Source: a virus
Reading direction: 5' to 3' (one strand)
Virus record (IMG/VR): IMGVR_UViG_3300044701_003559
Coordinates: 1 to 22,432 of that record
DNA: 22,432 bases
A model generated the notes under the pieces. It did not search any database. It was not told the origin of the DNA and saw only the letters and a program-made list of their open reading frames with translations. Shown in pieces: positions 1 to 7,935 of this stretch (the first letter of the stretch is position 1; every line of letters starts with the position of its first letter). The position numbers were made by a program, and so were the translations under genes.

Positions 1-47
1 ATCAAGGCGCTACCTGTAAGTAAAATGAGGGTCTGGGTGGTGTTCAT
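1..47 (-). CDS. Start of a further gene, truncated by the window edge
   Basis: The minus-strand ATG at 47 shares four bases (ATGA, 44-47) with the stop of the previous gene and reads MNTTQTLILLTGSAL before the window ends. The hydrophobic core after a short polar start resembles a signal peptide or signal anchor. Following a possible spanin-like gene, an outer-membrane lipoprotein or another small membrane protein is conceivable. Only 15 codons are visible, so no function is assigned. Confidence 0.45.
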   Translation of the reverse strand, partial: MNTTQTLILLTGSAL

Positions 48-310
48 GGTTGGGCCCGTTTGTCTAGGTCGCGTAAGATAAACTTAGCCGTTGTGTCGAG
101 CGCCTCAAGGGTTTTCTGTACTTGGCTGAGGTCGCCGTTGAGGCGCGCTTGCTCTGCCTCCAGGTGCTTTAGCCGTATCTCGATCTCTGCGCGGTTGGCC
201 GCTAGGTTGAGCGCCCACACGCTAGCGGGGATTGCAAGCGCGGCGAGCGCCTTTAGGGCGAGGTCGGTTAGGGCGTTGAGCGTAGCGGTGCGGGGCTCAT
301 CGTGGCTCAT
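44..310 (-). CDS. Single-span membrane protein with coiled coil (spanin- or DUF2730-like)
   Basis: The 88-residue protein has one predicted membrane segment (about 15-36: DLALKALAALAIPASVWALN) and a following charged coiled coil to residue 88 (EIRLKHLEAEQARLNGDLSQ, VQKTLEALDTTAKFIL). This order (N-terminal anchor, then a coiled coil) resembles inner-membrane spanins and also small Mu-type DUF2730 proteins. It overlaps the holin candidate by 14 bases and ends in an ATGA junction (44-47) with a next gene. Position suggests a lysis role, but a structural or regulatory membrane protein is not excluded. Confidence 0.5.
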   Translation of the reverse strand: MSHDEPRTATLNALTDLALKALAALAIPASVWALNLAANRAEIEIRLKHLEAEQARLNGDLSQVQKTLEALDTTAKFILRDLDKRAQP

Positions 311-617
311 CTTTGCGCCCCCCTGCGCCTCGTAGCCTCGCCTTCACCTGGGCGATGATGAGGGCGTTAAGCGCCCCCGCCGCCATTCCAAGCGCCCCCC
401 CTGTGAGCGCTCCGCCTGTGCCGTCTAGCGCGGGGTGTACTGCGAGCCCCACGCCCCCGCCCACCACTAGCGCGGCGACGCGCACAGCTAGGGCGTATCT
501 AGGCCCCTTTTCGGGGTAGCCTTTGATAAGTAGAGCGGGCTTTAAGGCCTCCACCACACCCCACGCTATAACGGCGCTGAGAGCCCCTGTTTTGAGGTCG
601 TTTGGGTCTATGTTCAT
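297..617 (-). CDS. Small membrane protein, holin candidate
   Basis: The 106-residue protein has hydrophobic segments at about 10-31 (GALSAVIAWGVVEALKPALL), 41-60 (YALAVRVAALVVGGGVGLAV) and 67-90 (GGALTGGALGMAAGALNALI), consistent with two or three membrane spans, and a basic C-terminus (KARLRGAGGRKDEPR). Size, spans and charge fit a phage holin, which opens the inner membrane at lysis. It lies at the end of the structural genes with a GGGAGGA ribosome site and overlaps the next gene by 14 bases. No endolysin is visible in the window, so a lysis cassette is likely to continue to the left. Holin identity is inferred from topology only. Confidence 0.55.
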   Translation of the reverse strand: MNIDPNDLKTGALSAVIAWGVVEALKPALLIKGYPEKGPRYALAVRVAALVVGGGVGLAVHPALDGTGGALTGGALGMAAGALNALIIAQVKARLRGAGGRKDEPR

Positions 618-633
618 CTATGCGATCCTCCCG

Positions 634-1473
634 CTAAAAGGGGCTAGTGCTGTCTGTATCGTTGAGGCTCATGATCAGCCTCACGCCGGCGGCTAGTAGC
701 CGATCTAAGAGCGCCCGCGTGGTGCTGTCCACGCCGGCGCCGGGATAGTATAGCGGAAAAGGGCCTAGTGTTTGGTCGCCGAGTGATGGTATTGCGGGGT
801 CGCCGTCGAATAGGTCGAGCACCTGTAGGCCGTACGGCTCGCCGCTCGCCGTTTCGGTGGGGTCGTCGCCCTCGTGGTAGTAAGACGGGGGAATATCTGA
901 GCGCGGCGCCTCTGTGTCGAGCACAAGCGCGGCGGGGTTGTCCACTAACGGCGCGCGCGTGTCACCGGGCGCCGCTGTAGGCTCGCTCGCCCTCCAGGGC
1001 ACAAGCGAGGCGCGCCCTGTAAGGGGCTCGCTGAGCTCTGCGGGGGGCGCGGTGTGGTGGAGGGTGCGGGCTCGCTCTAGTGTGGCCTCGCCTGTGGTGG
1101 CGCTCTGTACGAGATAAAGCGCGGCGGGCTCCCCCTCCGCCTCCCATATGATCCACCGTTGAGCCCACCCCGCCTCAATGTCTGGGTGTGTGATGAGCGC
1201 GGCGCTTGTGTCTGCGCTGAGCTCTGCGCCCTCCAGGCTGATCTCATAGGGGCGGTACAGCTCGCGGAGGGTGGCGAGGGTCGCGGGATAGGTGCCGCGC
1301 GCGCTGTAGAGGGTCGCGCGGAGTACAGCGCGTATAATGGCGTCCTGCCCTCTCGCAAAGCGGGGCAAGGGTAGCCCGTAGAGGTCGCTAAGGCGCGTGA
1401 GGTCTGCGCCGCTCGCTGTGGGGGTTAGGGTGGCGGCGCGCGCCTCGCTCACGCGGTTAGGCGGGGTAAGCAT
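634..1473 (-). CDS. gpI-like tail/baseplate protein candidate
   Basis: The 279-residue protein starts with about 20 variable residues followed by ADLTRLSDLYGLPLPRFARG and QDAIIRAVLRATLYSARGTY, then PATLATLRELYRPY. L-x-x-L-x-x-L-Y-G with a helical arm and a later R-G-T-x-x-x-L is a pattern of gpI/YmfQ-like baseplate proteins. The protein has an acidic, flexible middle (about 140-215: WRASEPTAAPGDTRAP, YYHEGDDPTETASGE) and a helix ending LLDRLLAAGVRLIMSLN, of the kind that closes gpI-like proteins. In P2-like phages, gpI follows J and attaches fibres; here three genes intervene. Call is moderate and largely from pattern. Confidence 0.5.
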   Translation of the reverse strand: MLTPPNRVSEARAATLTPTASGADLTRLSDLYGLPLPRFARGQDAIIRAVLRATLYSARGTYPATLATLRELYRPYEISLEGAELSADTSAALITHPDIEAGWAQRWIIWEAEGEPAALYLVQSATTGEATLERARTLHHTAPPAELSEPLTGRASLVPWRASEPTAAPGDTRAPLVDNPAALVLDTEAPRSDIPPSYYHEGDDPTETASGEPYGLQVLDLFDGDPAIPSLGDQTLGPFPLYYPGAGVDSTTRALLDRLLAAGVRLIMSLNDTDSTSPF

Positions 1474-2257
1474 GAGCTAAAACCTCCGCGCCCGCGTTGA
1501 GGGGCGCCGCTAGGGGTGGAGTGATATTAAGCTCTCGCGCTGTGGTCACGGTGTAAGCGTAAAGGGCGCCGTTGATCCATGCGCGCCCCGCCGCCTCAAA
1601 GCCTAGCGTTGTCTCTACCTCGATCACCTCAGCGCCGCGCTCATAGCTGGCGCTTGTGATTGTCGCGGGCGCTGTACCTAGCCCGCCTATCACTAGCGCG
1701 GCGGCGTCAATGAGCCCCTCAAGCGTGCCCGGCGCGGGTGGGGTGGTGGTGGCGGTGTCTAGCGGGCGGTCGCTGAGCGCGCGCGCCCCCGTGGCGTAAA
1801 GCGCGGGGAATAGGCGGGCGAGCGCGTAGCGGGGGCGGAGGCGCGCGGCGGGCTCGATAGTAAGCGCCCCCGCTAGGTCTAGGCGCTGCGTGTAGCCTGC
1901 GCCGTAGTAGAGGCTGAGGGTGTAGGTGCCGGCGGGCGCGCGTGGGCTAAAGGCCGTTAAGCGGTCGCGGAGGGGGTAGAGGTCGGCGCCCTGCCCCGCG
2001 ATCCCGCTATAAAAAAACACCTGCTCGCCGGTGTCCGTGCGGGTAATCGAGGCGCGATAGGGGGCGAGATCAAGGGGGATTAGCCCGCCTAGCTCTAGGG
2101 GCGCGCCGCCCTGGTGGGGGAGTGTGCCGGCGCTGAGTAAAAGCACGGTGAGGGCGCCGTAGGGGTCGCCGTAGCCCTCCTCTAGTAGCGGGGTTGGGGG
2201 CTCTGGGTCGCCGAAACCTAGCCCCCCCGCGTCGGGGTCGCCGTAGCCCTGTAGCAT
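1457..2257 (-). CDS. Fibre-region protein with YGDP repeats
   Basis: The 266-residue protein starts with repeated G-Y/F-G-D-P units at about residues 4-8, 14-18 and 28-32. A 17-base direct repeat in the coding DNA (2162-2178 and 2234-2250) matches two of them. After the repeats is a beta-rich region with LGGLIPLDLAPYRASITRTD, VFFYSGIAGQGADLYPLRDR and GTYTLSLYYGAGYTQRLDLA, then helix and a final LGFEAAGRAWINGALYAYTV. Gly-aromatic repeats of this kind occur at the start of some phage tail proteins. Family unknown; the position between the fibre and a gpI-like gene suggests a baseplate-fibre linker. The stop overlaps the next gene by 17 bases. Confidence 0.65.
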   Translation of the reverse strand: MLQGYGDPDAGGLGFGDPEPPTPLLEEGYGDPYGALTVLLLSAGTLPHQGGAPLELGGLIPLDLAPYRASITRTDTGEQVFFYSGIAGQGADLYPLRDRLTAFSPRAPAGTYTLSLYYGAGYTQRLDLAGALTIEPAARLRPRYALARLFPALYATGARALSDRPLDTATTTPPAPGTLEGLIDAAALVIGGLGTAPATITSASYERGAEVIEVETTLGFEAAGRAWINGALYAYTVTTARELNITPPLAAPLNAGAEVLAHAYPA

Positions 2258-3372
2258 TAGACCACCTCGCCTATGAGCTCAAGGGTCACACCGTTCATCG
2301 CGCCCGCGCTTGTGGCGCCTAGAAGCACGCCGAAAAGGTCGCCGGCGGTCACCGTCTGATTAACTACCTTACTCTCATGTAGTGAGTTGTTAGGGGTCGC
2401 CCCCTGCGTGATCCCTAGTGAGGTGATGATTGACGCGGCGGCGGCGTTGCCTGCGCTCGCTCTAAAGGCGGAGGCGCTGATAGTGGCGGCGTAGGCTGTC
2501 ATACTGTTTGAGGCGGCGCCGCCGTCTATCGCGCTTGCCGTTAGGTGCGTTATGTAGAAGTCATTAACAGCTAAAAACGGCCCTAGCGCCCATATCAGTT
2601 TAGCGGGGTTCACCCCTGCGCTTACGGTGCCGCCGTCGTAGGTGTGCCAGATCGTTTGAGAGTATGAGCCGCGCGTTGCGCCTGCGGGGCCTGTGGGGCC
2701 TGTTGCGCCTGTAGGGCCTGCGGGGCCTGTTGCGCCTGTGGGGCCCGTGGGGCCTGCTGGGCCTGTTGCGCCGTCTGCCCCGTCTGCCCCGTCTGCCCCG
2801 TCTGCGCCGTCTGCGCCGTCTGCTCCCTTTACTACGCCCGCGTTGATTGTAGAGCCGTCGCTGAACTCTAGTATCAGCTCGCCGCCGCCGTTCACGCTCG
2901 CGGCTTCAATCGTGGTGCCCGAGGTGTCGAGGGTGTCTAGCACCTGGGCGATTTGATCGAGGGCGCCCCACCACCCCCGCGCGCCGATAGCGGGGCGGGT
3001 GAGCTCGCGCGCGACGCTCTCTAGGTGGAGGGTCGCCACGGCTGAGGCGGGCGCTAGGCGCGGGTCGCTCTCGCTTGTCTCGCCGGTCGCGGTGTTGGTG
3101 GCGACTAAGAACACCCGCACATCGCCCCACACATCATTAACGCCGTTTAAGAGCGTGTTTTGGGCGGTGGGGGTGGCTAGGGTGGCGGTCTGCCCCTCGC
3201 GTAGCGTTAAGACGCTCCAGGCAAAGCTAAAAGAGGCGCTAGGGTTGGCGCTGTCAACGGCGCCGCCGTAGAGCTGTAGGGCGCTCAGCGGTAGGGCGCC
3301 CGCGCTCTCGGTGCGGTCGCGCGGGGTGGAGGTGATCGGCGAGGGGTTAAAGCTGGCGTAAGCTGTAATCAT
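2257..3372 (-). CDS. Tail fibre with collagen-like repeat
   Basis: The 371-residue protein has three parts: an N-terminal beta domain (about 1-130) with SFSFAWSVLTLREGQTATL and VRVFLVATNTATGETSES, a short helical region followed by GGGELILEFSDGSTINAG, and then 17 Gly-X-Y triplets (residues about 183-233; DNA 2674-2826). The triplets are six GAD followed by GAT/GPA/GPT units. Such repeats form triple-helical fibre shafts in phages and bacteria. The C-terminal 138 residues are a probable head domain with IWALGPFLAVNDFYITHL and VTLELIGEVV, which may bind the receptor. Its stop and the next start overlap in TAATG (2257). Fibre role is high confidence; receptor contact is inferred. Confidence 0.85.
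   Translation of the reverse strand: MITAYASFNPSPITSTPRDRTESAGALPLSALQLYGGAVDSANPSASFSFAWSVLTLREGQTATLATPTAQNTLLNGVNDVWGDVRVFLVATNTATGETSESDPRLAPASAVATLHLESVARELTRPAIGARGWWGALDQIAQVLDTLDTSGTTIEAASVNGGGELILEFSDGSTINAGVVKGADGADGADGADGADGADGATGPAGPTGPTGATGPAGPTGATGPTGPAGATRGSYSQTIWHTYDGGTVSAGVNPAKLIWALGPFLAVNDFYITHLTASAIDGGAASNSMTAYAATISASAFRASAGNAAAASIITSLGITQGATPNNSLHESKVVNQTVTAGDLFGVLLGATSAGAMNGVTLELIGEVV
2674..2826 (-). repeat. Collagen-like Gly-X-Y coding repeat
   Basis: Seventeen consecutive triplet-of-residue repeats of nine bases each encode GAD x6 and GAT/GPA/GPT x11. The DNA is highly repetitive, so repeat number may vary between phages by slippage. Confidence 0.9.
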
Positions 3373-3374
3373 GT

Positions 3375-4916
3375 TTAGATGCTCGCGCGGTCGGTGAGAC
3401 GGAGGTTAAAGGCTATATGTAAAATAATGTTACCGTCGCTGTTAGCCGTTGGCGTGTCGCCGTTCTCGCCAAAGCGGAGCGCGTAGGCGATGCCGCGTGT
3501 ATATGCGGGGCTTGAGCCGTAAGGGTCTGTAAACTGAAAAACTGTAACGCGGTCGTAGTCGTCAATAGTGGCGGTGTTCAAGGGGTATGTATAATCCGTA
3601 AAGCTATTACGCACTACGCGGGAATACGAGAACATACGCGGGCTTTTAGGTGTGCCGCCGTCTGTCATACCGTCGCGCGGTGTGTCGTGGCTAATGGGTA
3701 TGATATGCTCATTAAGTATATAAGCGCTCTCTAAAGGGTATGATGAGACTATTGAGCCCAACTGAATAAAAGGGCGGCTGAATAGGTTGATCGCCTCTGT
3801 AGCGCTGGCGAAGGCGGCGCCGTTAAATGAGCCTGTGCCGCTTATGTGTGTGCGGTCAAACCTTAAGCTGAGGTTGAGCCCGCTGACGCCGGCGGGGTGG
3901 TTTGTTCGATATACCGTCTCAAGGGAGGCCTCTTGAGAGCTTGTGTTGTAAATCATGCGGGCGTTTATGAGTATGCTGTACTCGTTGAGTAGAGGCTCTA
4001 GATCAGCCTCTAGCGCCGTCGTGCGTGTGTTTAGCGCGCTGATGCGTCCGTCGTGGTCGTCGAGCTCCGCCGCCGCGCCGTCGAGGGAGTAACGGGGCGT
4101 GCCTCTCCAGGTGTCCGCCGCGTCGGGGGTGGTGGTGTCCTCGCTCCCCTTGTGTAAGAGCCTGTAGAGCTGAGCGCGGAGGCTCGCTAGGTGCTCAATG
4201 AAGCCGTATGAGCGCCCGCTGTGAAAAGCTAGCGTTGTCATGCGGTCATTCATCGCTAGGCGTGCGGCGGTGTCGAGCCCCTCAAGTGATGATACGCGCG
4301 TGTCTGCGGCGCTGTGCGCGTGATAAAAAGTAGCGTAAGAGGCTACGCCGCCGGTGATGGTGTAGGTGAAAAGCTGCACCCATACGCTCTCACCGCTGTT
4401 AGCTGGTGAGGTGGTGCCTTTGGCGGCGCGGAGCTCTACGCGCTCGCGCTCGCGGGTGGCGATGGTGGCGCTCACCTCCGCGTTAAGGCTCACGCTCCAC
4501 TTACGCCGCGCGTCGGGGTCGGTGGTGATGAGCACATAGCGCGCCCATACCGTGTAAAGCTGTCCGCTATCGCGCAGTCCGCTAATGTCTAGGGGGTGGT
4601 TGGGGTGGTCGGCGTCGGCGCTGTTAAAGCGCACTATGCGCGCCTCTGGCGCTGCGGTTTGTCCACCGCTGAGCGCCGCCCCGCCCTGTGTGAGCTCTAA
4701 GTAGCTAAAGGTGCTTAATGTGAGCGTGCCTAGCGTGTGGTCATAGGTGGGGATTGGTAGGCTGAGGAGGCCGCCGCGCCCGCGCGTGGTGTCCGTTGCG
4801 GCGCCTCCAAGCTGAGCGCCCACGGCGCGGCGGATATGCTCATAAGTGAGCCCCTGTAGTGCTAGGGTGTCAATGAGCTCCGCCCGCTCTAAGGGCTCCA
4901 GGCGTACTTTATCCAT
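3375..4916 (-). CDS. Baseplate or tail fibre protein, family unknown
   Basis: The 513-residue protein follows J and precedes a collagen-repeat fibre, so it is probably a baseplate-attached fibre. The first 60 residues are helical (KVRLEPLERAELIDTLALQG). A beta-rich region (about 60-220) follows with RIVRFNSADADHPNHPLDIS, a loop with many Asp/His, and VWVQLFTYTITGGVASYATF. A helical stretch (about 235-330: SLRAQLYRLLHKGSE, DDHDGRISALNTRTTALEAD) looks like a trimeric coiled coil. The C-terminal 170 residues are beta-rich, with RMFSYSRVVRNSFTDYTYPL and a final ILHIAFNLRLTDRASI. I do not recognise the family. Function could be receptor binding or linking of the fibre network. The start is set by an AGAGGAG site within the end of J. 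Confidence 0.7.
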   Translation of the reverse strand: MDKVRLEPLERAELIDTLALQGLTYEHIRRAVGAQLGGAATDTTRGRGGLLSLPIPTYDHTLGTLTLSTFSYLELTQGGAALSGGQTAAPEARIVRFNSADADHPNHPLDISGLRDSGQLYTVWARYVLITTDPDARRKWSVSLNAEVSATIATRERERVELRAAKGTTSPANSGESVWVQLFTYTITGGVASYATFYHAHSAADTRVSSLEGLDTAARLAMNDRMTTLAFHSGRSYGFIEHLASLRAQLYRLLHKGSEDTTTPDAADTWRGTPRYSLDGAAAELDDHDGRISALNTRTTALEADLEPLLNEYSILINARMIYNTSSQEASLETVYRTNHPAGVSGLNLSLRFDRTHISGTGSFNGAAFASATEAINLFSRPFIQLGSIVSSYPLESAYILNEHIIPISHDTPRDGMTDGGTPKSPRMFSYSRVVRNSFTDYTYPLNTATIDDYDRVTVFQFTDPYGSSPAYTRGIAYALRFGENGDTPTANSDGNIILHIAFNLRLTDRASI

Positions 4917-4917
4917 T

Positions 4918-6315
4918 TTAAGTCTCCTCTGAGGTGGGTACTAGGGTTAAGCGCCCTATACGGATCACCTTATCTGCGGGCGGGTAAATGTCATTTAGGG
5001 CGATAGGCGTAGATGTGCCGCCTGTGCCCTGCACATATGCGCGCACATTCGCCACACCTTCTAAGCTCATCGCCTCCGCGATGATCTGAGCTACATAGAG
5101 CGGGGCGCCTATGTCTAGGCTGTAGGTGAGCTCGATAAGCGCGGCGTTGAGGGCGGCGCTGATTGTGTCGAGGTCTGCGCCCTCTTTGGGGAGTAGCGTT
5201 AGGTCAAAGCTCAGCGTAAACGGTGAGGCGGGTAAGACTCTAACGCGGGTGCCTGCGGCGCGGGCGCCGGGTACTAGTGAGGGGTTCGCGGGGTCGCCCT
5301 CGATCTCGCGTTGAAGCTCTGCGATGAGCCCCGTATAGACCGTGTAAGCGCTAAGGCGCCATTGTTCGCCCGCGCTGATAGCGTCTGCGGCGAGGTAGAT
5401 AACGCCGCGCTCAGCGATGGCGCGGTAAGTGTCGGGCGCTAGGTCTTGCCACACCCCGCCCCTGTAAACTTGCGGGGTTGGGGGGCTGACTGCGGGGGCG
5501 TCAAAGTAAAGCGCCCTTAGCCCTCCGGGGCCCGCTGTGTCTGTGTACTGCGCGCCCGCTTGGGTGCGGGTGGCTAGCTGCCCTGTGCCGTCGTCTATGT
5601 AGAGCTCCGCATAGCCTGGCGCTGTGTCGGGCTCGTAGAGGTCGGCTAGAATGATCCGCCCTGCGGTGCTTGCTAGTGCGAGGGCCAGGTAGCGCATAGC
5701 GGCGGGCTGTGAGCGGGCTAGGCTCTGTAGATAAAGCTGAGCCCTCCGCTTTAGCGCCTCGTCGCTCTCCTCGTCGAGCCCCCCGCCGAAGGCTGAGAGG
5801 TTAGTTACGGTGACTACATAGGCGGGGGCGCTCTCGATGGTGTCTAGGGTGCTCGCGGCGATATTACCCGCGCGCCCTGCGTCGAGCGCCTCAACGGTCA
5901 CGCTAACGCTCAAGGCGCCTGCGGCGATTGTGGCGGGTGCGATGCTCTGAAATACGCGCTCGGGCGCGGTGCTTACGCTGAAGGTGGCGCCCGCCTCAAG
6001 TGTGCGGGGGTTGGTGTCGGGGCGCACTATTAAGAGCGCCTGCCCGCTCGCGCGCGTTGCCGTGTGGCGGCTGATCGTGCTCAGCGGTAGCTCTAAAAGG
6101 CGCGCGTCTAGCTCCGCGCCGGTGGCGTTGCGAAAATCAAAAGCGTCTCTCACGCGCGCTATCTGTTGCTCCACGCTCGCCGCGAGGGCGCCGATAGCCT
6201 GGCTGAGCGTATCAATAACGCTCCCTTGTGCGGTGTCGCTTAGGTCGCTCCGGGCGATGATCGCGCCAAGCGCGAGGCGCGCGAGCTCGTCGCGGGTTCT
6301 TGGTGTAAAGCTCAT
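4918..6315 (-). CDS. Baseplate J-like wedge protein
   Basis: The 465-residue protein has the standard baseplate J pattern: SFTPRTRDELARLALGAIIA and QGSVIDTLSQAIGALAASVE at the start, AFDFRNATGAELDARLLELP next, then ATRASGQALLIVRPDTNP, VFQSIAPATIAAGALSVSV and VTVEALDAGRAGNIAASTLD, ending GGGLDEESDEALKRRAQLYL. This is the usual J order: T-G-x-x-L-D near 70, a beta-rich middle with A-G-x-x-G-N, and a G-G-x-D-x-E-S-D stretch. The protein is longer than P2 J, with an extra C-terminal region (to 465). J is a wedge component surrounding the hub. One base separates it from the next gene. High confidence. Confidence 0.9.
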   Translation of the reverse strand: MSFTPRTRDELARLALGAIIARSDLSDTAQGSVIDTLSQAIGALAASVEQQIARVRDAFDFRNATGAELDARLLELPLSTISRHTATRASGQALLIVRPDTNPRTLEAGATFSVSTAPERVFQSIAPATIAAGALSVSVTVEALDAGRAGNIAASTLDTIESAPAYVVTVTNLSAFGGGLDEESDEALKRRAQLYLQSLARSQPAAMRYLALALASTAGRIILADLYEPDTAPGYAELYIDDGTGQLATRTQAGAQYTDTAGPGGLRALYFDAPAVSPPTPQVYRGGVWQDLAPDTYRAIAERGVIYLAADAISAGEQWRLSAYTVYTGLIAELQREIEGDPANPSLVPGARAAGTRVRVLPASPFTLSFDLTLLPKEGADLDTISAALNAALIELTYSLDIGAPLYVAQIIAEAMSLEGVANVRAYVQGTGGTSTPIALNDIYPPADKVIRIGRLTLVPTSEET

Positions 6316-7934
6316 CTAGGGGCCTCTATGCTTGTTTGTAGAAAAGCGCCGGCGGTGGTGCGCGCCTCTATGTGTAGCGTGATAGTGTCGCCGCTGTCGC
6401 GCGCCTCTATGAGTAGCGCCCGCTCTATGCGTCTATCCTGCTCTATCTGCTCGCGGGCGAGCGCACCCACTAGCCCCGCGCCGGTTGCCGTTAGGCGTGT
6501 GCCTGTGAGCGTGGGGAGTCCATAGCCGGGCGCCCATGCTAGCTCTAGCGCGGTGGTCTTGAGCCTCAGCCCTAGAGCCTGCTCGATGTTGGCGGGGCCG
6601 CTCACGGTGGCGAGGTCTGCGCCGCTTAAAATGAGCTCGCCGCGCTCATCTAGTCTTAAGTCTGTGCCGAAGGCGTCGCGCTCCCTTGCGGGGGCGGGGG
6701 CGGCGCTCTCGCTCAAGGGGATTAGCACTAGATCACCCGCGCGAGCGGGGCGCCCGCTCCCTAGCGTCTCCGCGTCTATCCAGCCGTTGAGCTCTGCGAT
6801 CTGCTCCCAAAGCGCCGCGCTCCCTAACACCCGCGCCGCGAGGTGCTCTAGCGTCTCACCTAGCCTTAAAGGGTAGGGGATCGAGGCGCTAGCGCCTGGC
6901 GCGGTTGAGGGCGTTTCGGTGGCTGTGAGCGGGGGCGCTGTGTAGGTGTCTAAATCCACCCGCTGAGGGATCACGGCGCTCATAGCCTCTAGCTGGGCCT
7001 GTGCTTCATCGGCGCCTAGTAGGGCGGCTGTGAGCGCCTCCCACGCCGCGCCGGTCGCTGAGGGGAAACGCTCTAGGTCATATGATAGGCGCGTCACATC
7101 TCGGCGCACCTCACCCGCCGCGAAGGCCGCGCGCCTCATGAGGTCGCGGGGTAGCGCGGTGAGGCTACTTACGCCCGCGAGCGTCTCGCCAAGTGCGGCG
7201 GTCACATTCCTCAGCGCGTCGAAGGGCCCTAGCGTGAGGCGGGCGAGGCTGTTAACGCCGTTAACGGCGGCGGAGGCTACAGCGACGGCGGCGGCGGCTG
7301 TATTTACCGCGCCGGTGATCGCCTCTAACGCCTCTATGTAGCCCGAAAAGGCGCCGCGCTCTGGCGCTCGCGCCTCGTCGTAAGCCTCTAGGCTCAGCGT
7401 CCACGCGCGCCCAAAATGGTTAAGCTGTGCGTCGCGGTCAATCCTTAGCCCCATCACCTCAACGGCGTAGTTAGCGCCCTCGTCTATCGCTCTAAATATG
7501 AGCTGGTGCTTATCTGTGAGCTGTGAGCTCGCGTAGCCTATAGAGACGCTATCCTGCGGCCCATCGCTCGCCGCGTCTGCCAGGTAGCCCTCAATAAAAG
7601 CCTTAAACTCTGCGAGTAAAACGGGCCCCGGCTGAGATGTAATGAGGCCCTCGCGCGTGTGTCCTGTGCGGGCGTCATATCCGCTCGATCCGCTGAGGGT
7701 GACCTGGCGGCGCTTCTGTGGCGCCATTTCACGCAAAACGCCGCCTAGTGTGTAGGTGATGAGGTGCGGCGCGTCGGCCTGCTCGCTGTAGGCCTGCGGG
7801 GGTAGCGGTAGCGCTACAGCCGCTTTAAGTATTCCGTTTACGCGGTGCTCTAAGAGGTAGCGCATATTAAGGCGCGCGAGGTCGGCGATGATCCCCGGTG
7901 GCGCTATTCCCGGCGGCGGGCTCGCGGTGTTCAT
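6312..7934 (-). CDS. Baseplate protein: LysM domain fused to gp25/W-like domain
   Basis: The 540-residue protein has three parts. Residues 1-190 form a beta-rich start with YTLGGVLREMAPQKRRQVTL and an EAYDEARAPERG end, followed by an Ala-rich helical linker (about 200-320). Residues 353-406 match LysM: YPLRLGETLEHLAARVLG, WEQIAELNGWI and a final RAGDLVLIPL. Residues 421-540 match the gp25/W-like baseplate wedge family: FGTDLRLDERGELILSGADL, GPANIEQALGLRLKTTALEL and a TITLHIEARTTAG strand. In T4, gp53 (with a LysM-like fold) and gp25 are separate neighbouring wedge proteins, so this gene may combine both. The J gene directly follows with a four-base overlap (6312-6315), and J-like proteins contact gp25/W. 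Domain calls are strong; linker role is inferred. Confidence 0.8.
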   Translation of the reverse strand: MNTASPPPGIAPPGIIADLARLNMRYLLEHRVNGILKAAVALPLPPQAYSEQADAPHLITYTLGGVLREMAPQKRRQVTLSGSSGYDARTGHTREGLITSQPGPVLLAEFKAFIEGYLADAASDGPQDSVSIGYASSQLTDKHQLIFRAIDEGANYAVEVMGLRIDRDAQLNHFGRAWTLSLEAYDEARAPERGAFSGYIEALEAITGAVNTAAAAVAVASAAVNGVNSLARLTLGPFDALRNVTAALGETLAGVSSLTALPRDLMRRAAFAAGEVRRDVTRLSYDLERFPSATGAAWEALTAALLGADEAQAQLEAMSAVIPQRVDLDTYTAPPLTATETPSTAPGASASIPYPLRLGETLEHLAARVLGSAALWEQIAELNGWIDAETLGSGRPARAGDLVLIPLSESAAPAPARERDAFGTDLRLDERGELILSGADLATVSGPANIEQALGLRLKTTALELAWAPGYGLPTLTGTRLTATGAGLVGALAREQIEQDRRIERALLIEARDSGDTITLHIEARTTAGAFLQTSIEAPR

Positions 7935-7935
7935 G

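Noticed and set aside
2674-2826. Tandem repeat as a possible CRISPR or origin-type iteron
   Set aside because: The nine-base period and reading frame are fully explained by Gly-X-Y collagen coding; there are no unique spacers.
6717-6878. LysM domain as evidence of a cell-wall hydrolase
   Set aside because: No lytic domain is visible in the same chain, and the fused gp25-like domain and neighbouring J gene point to a baseplate role.
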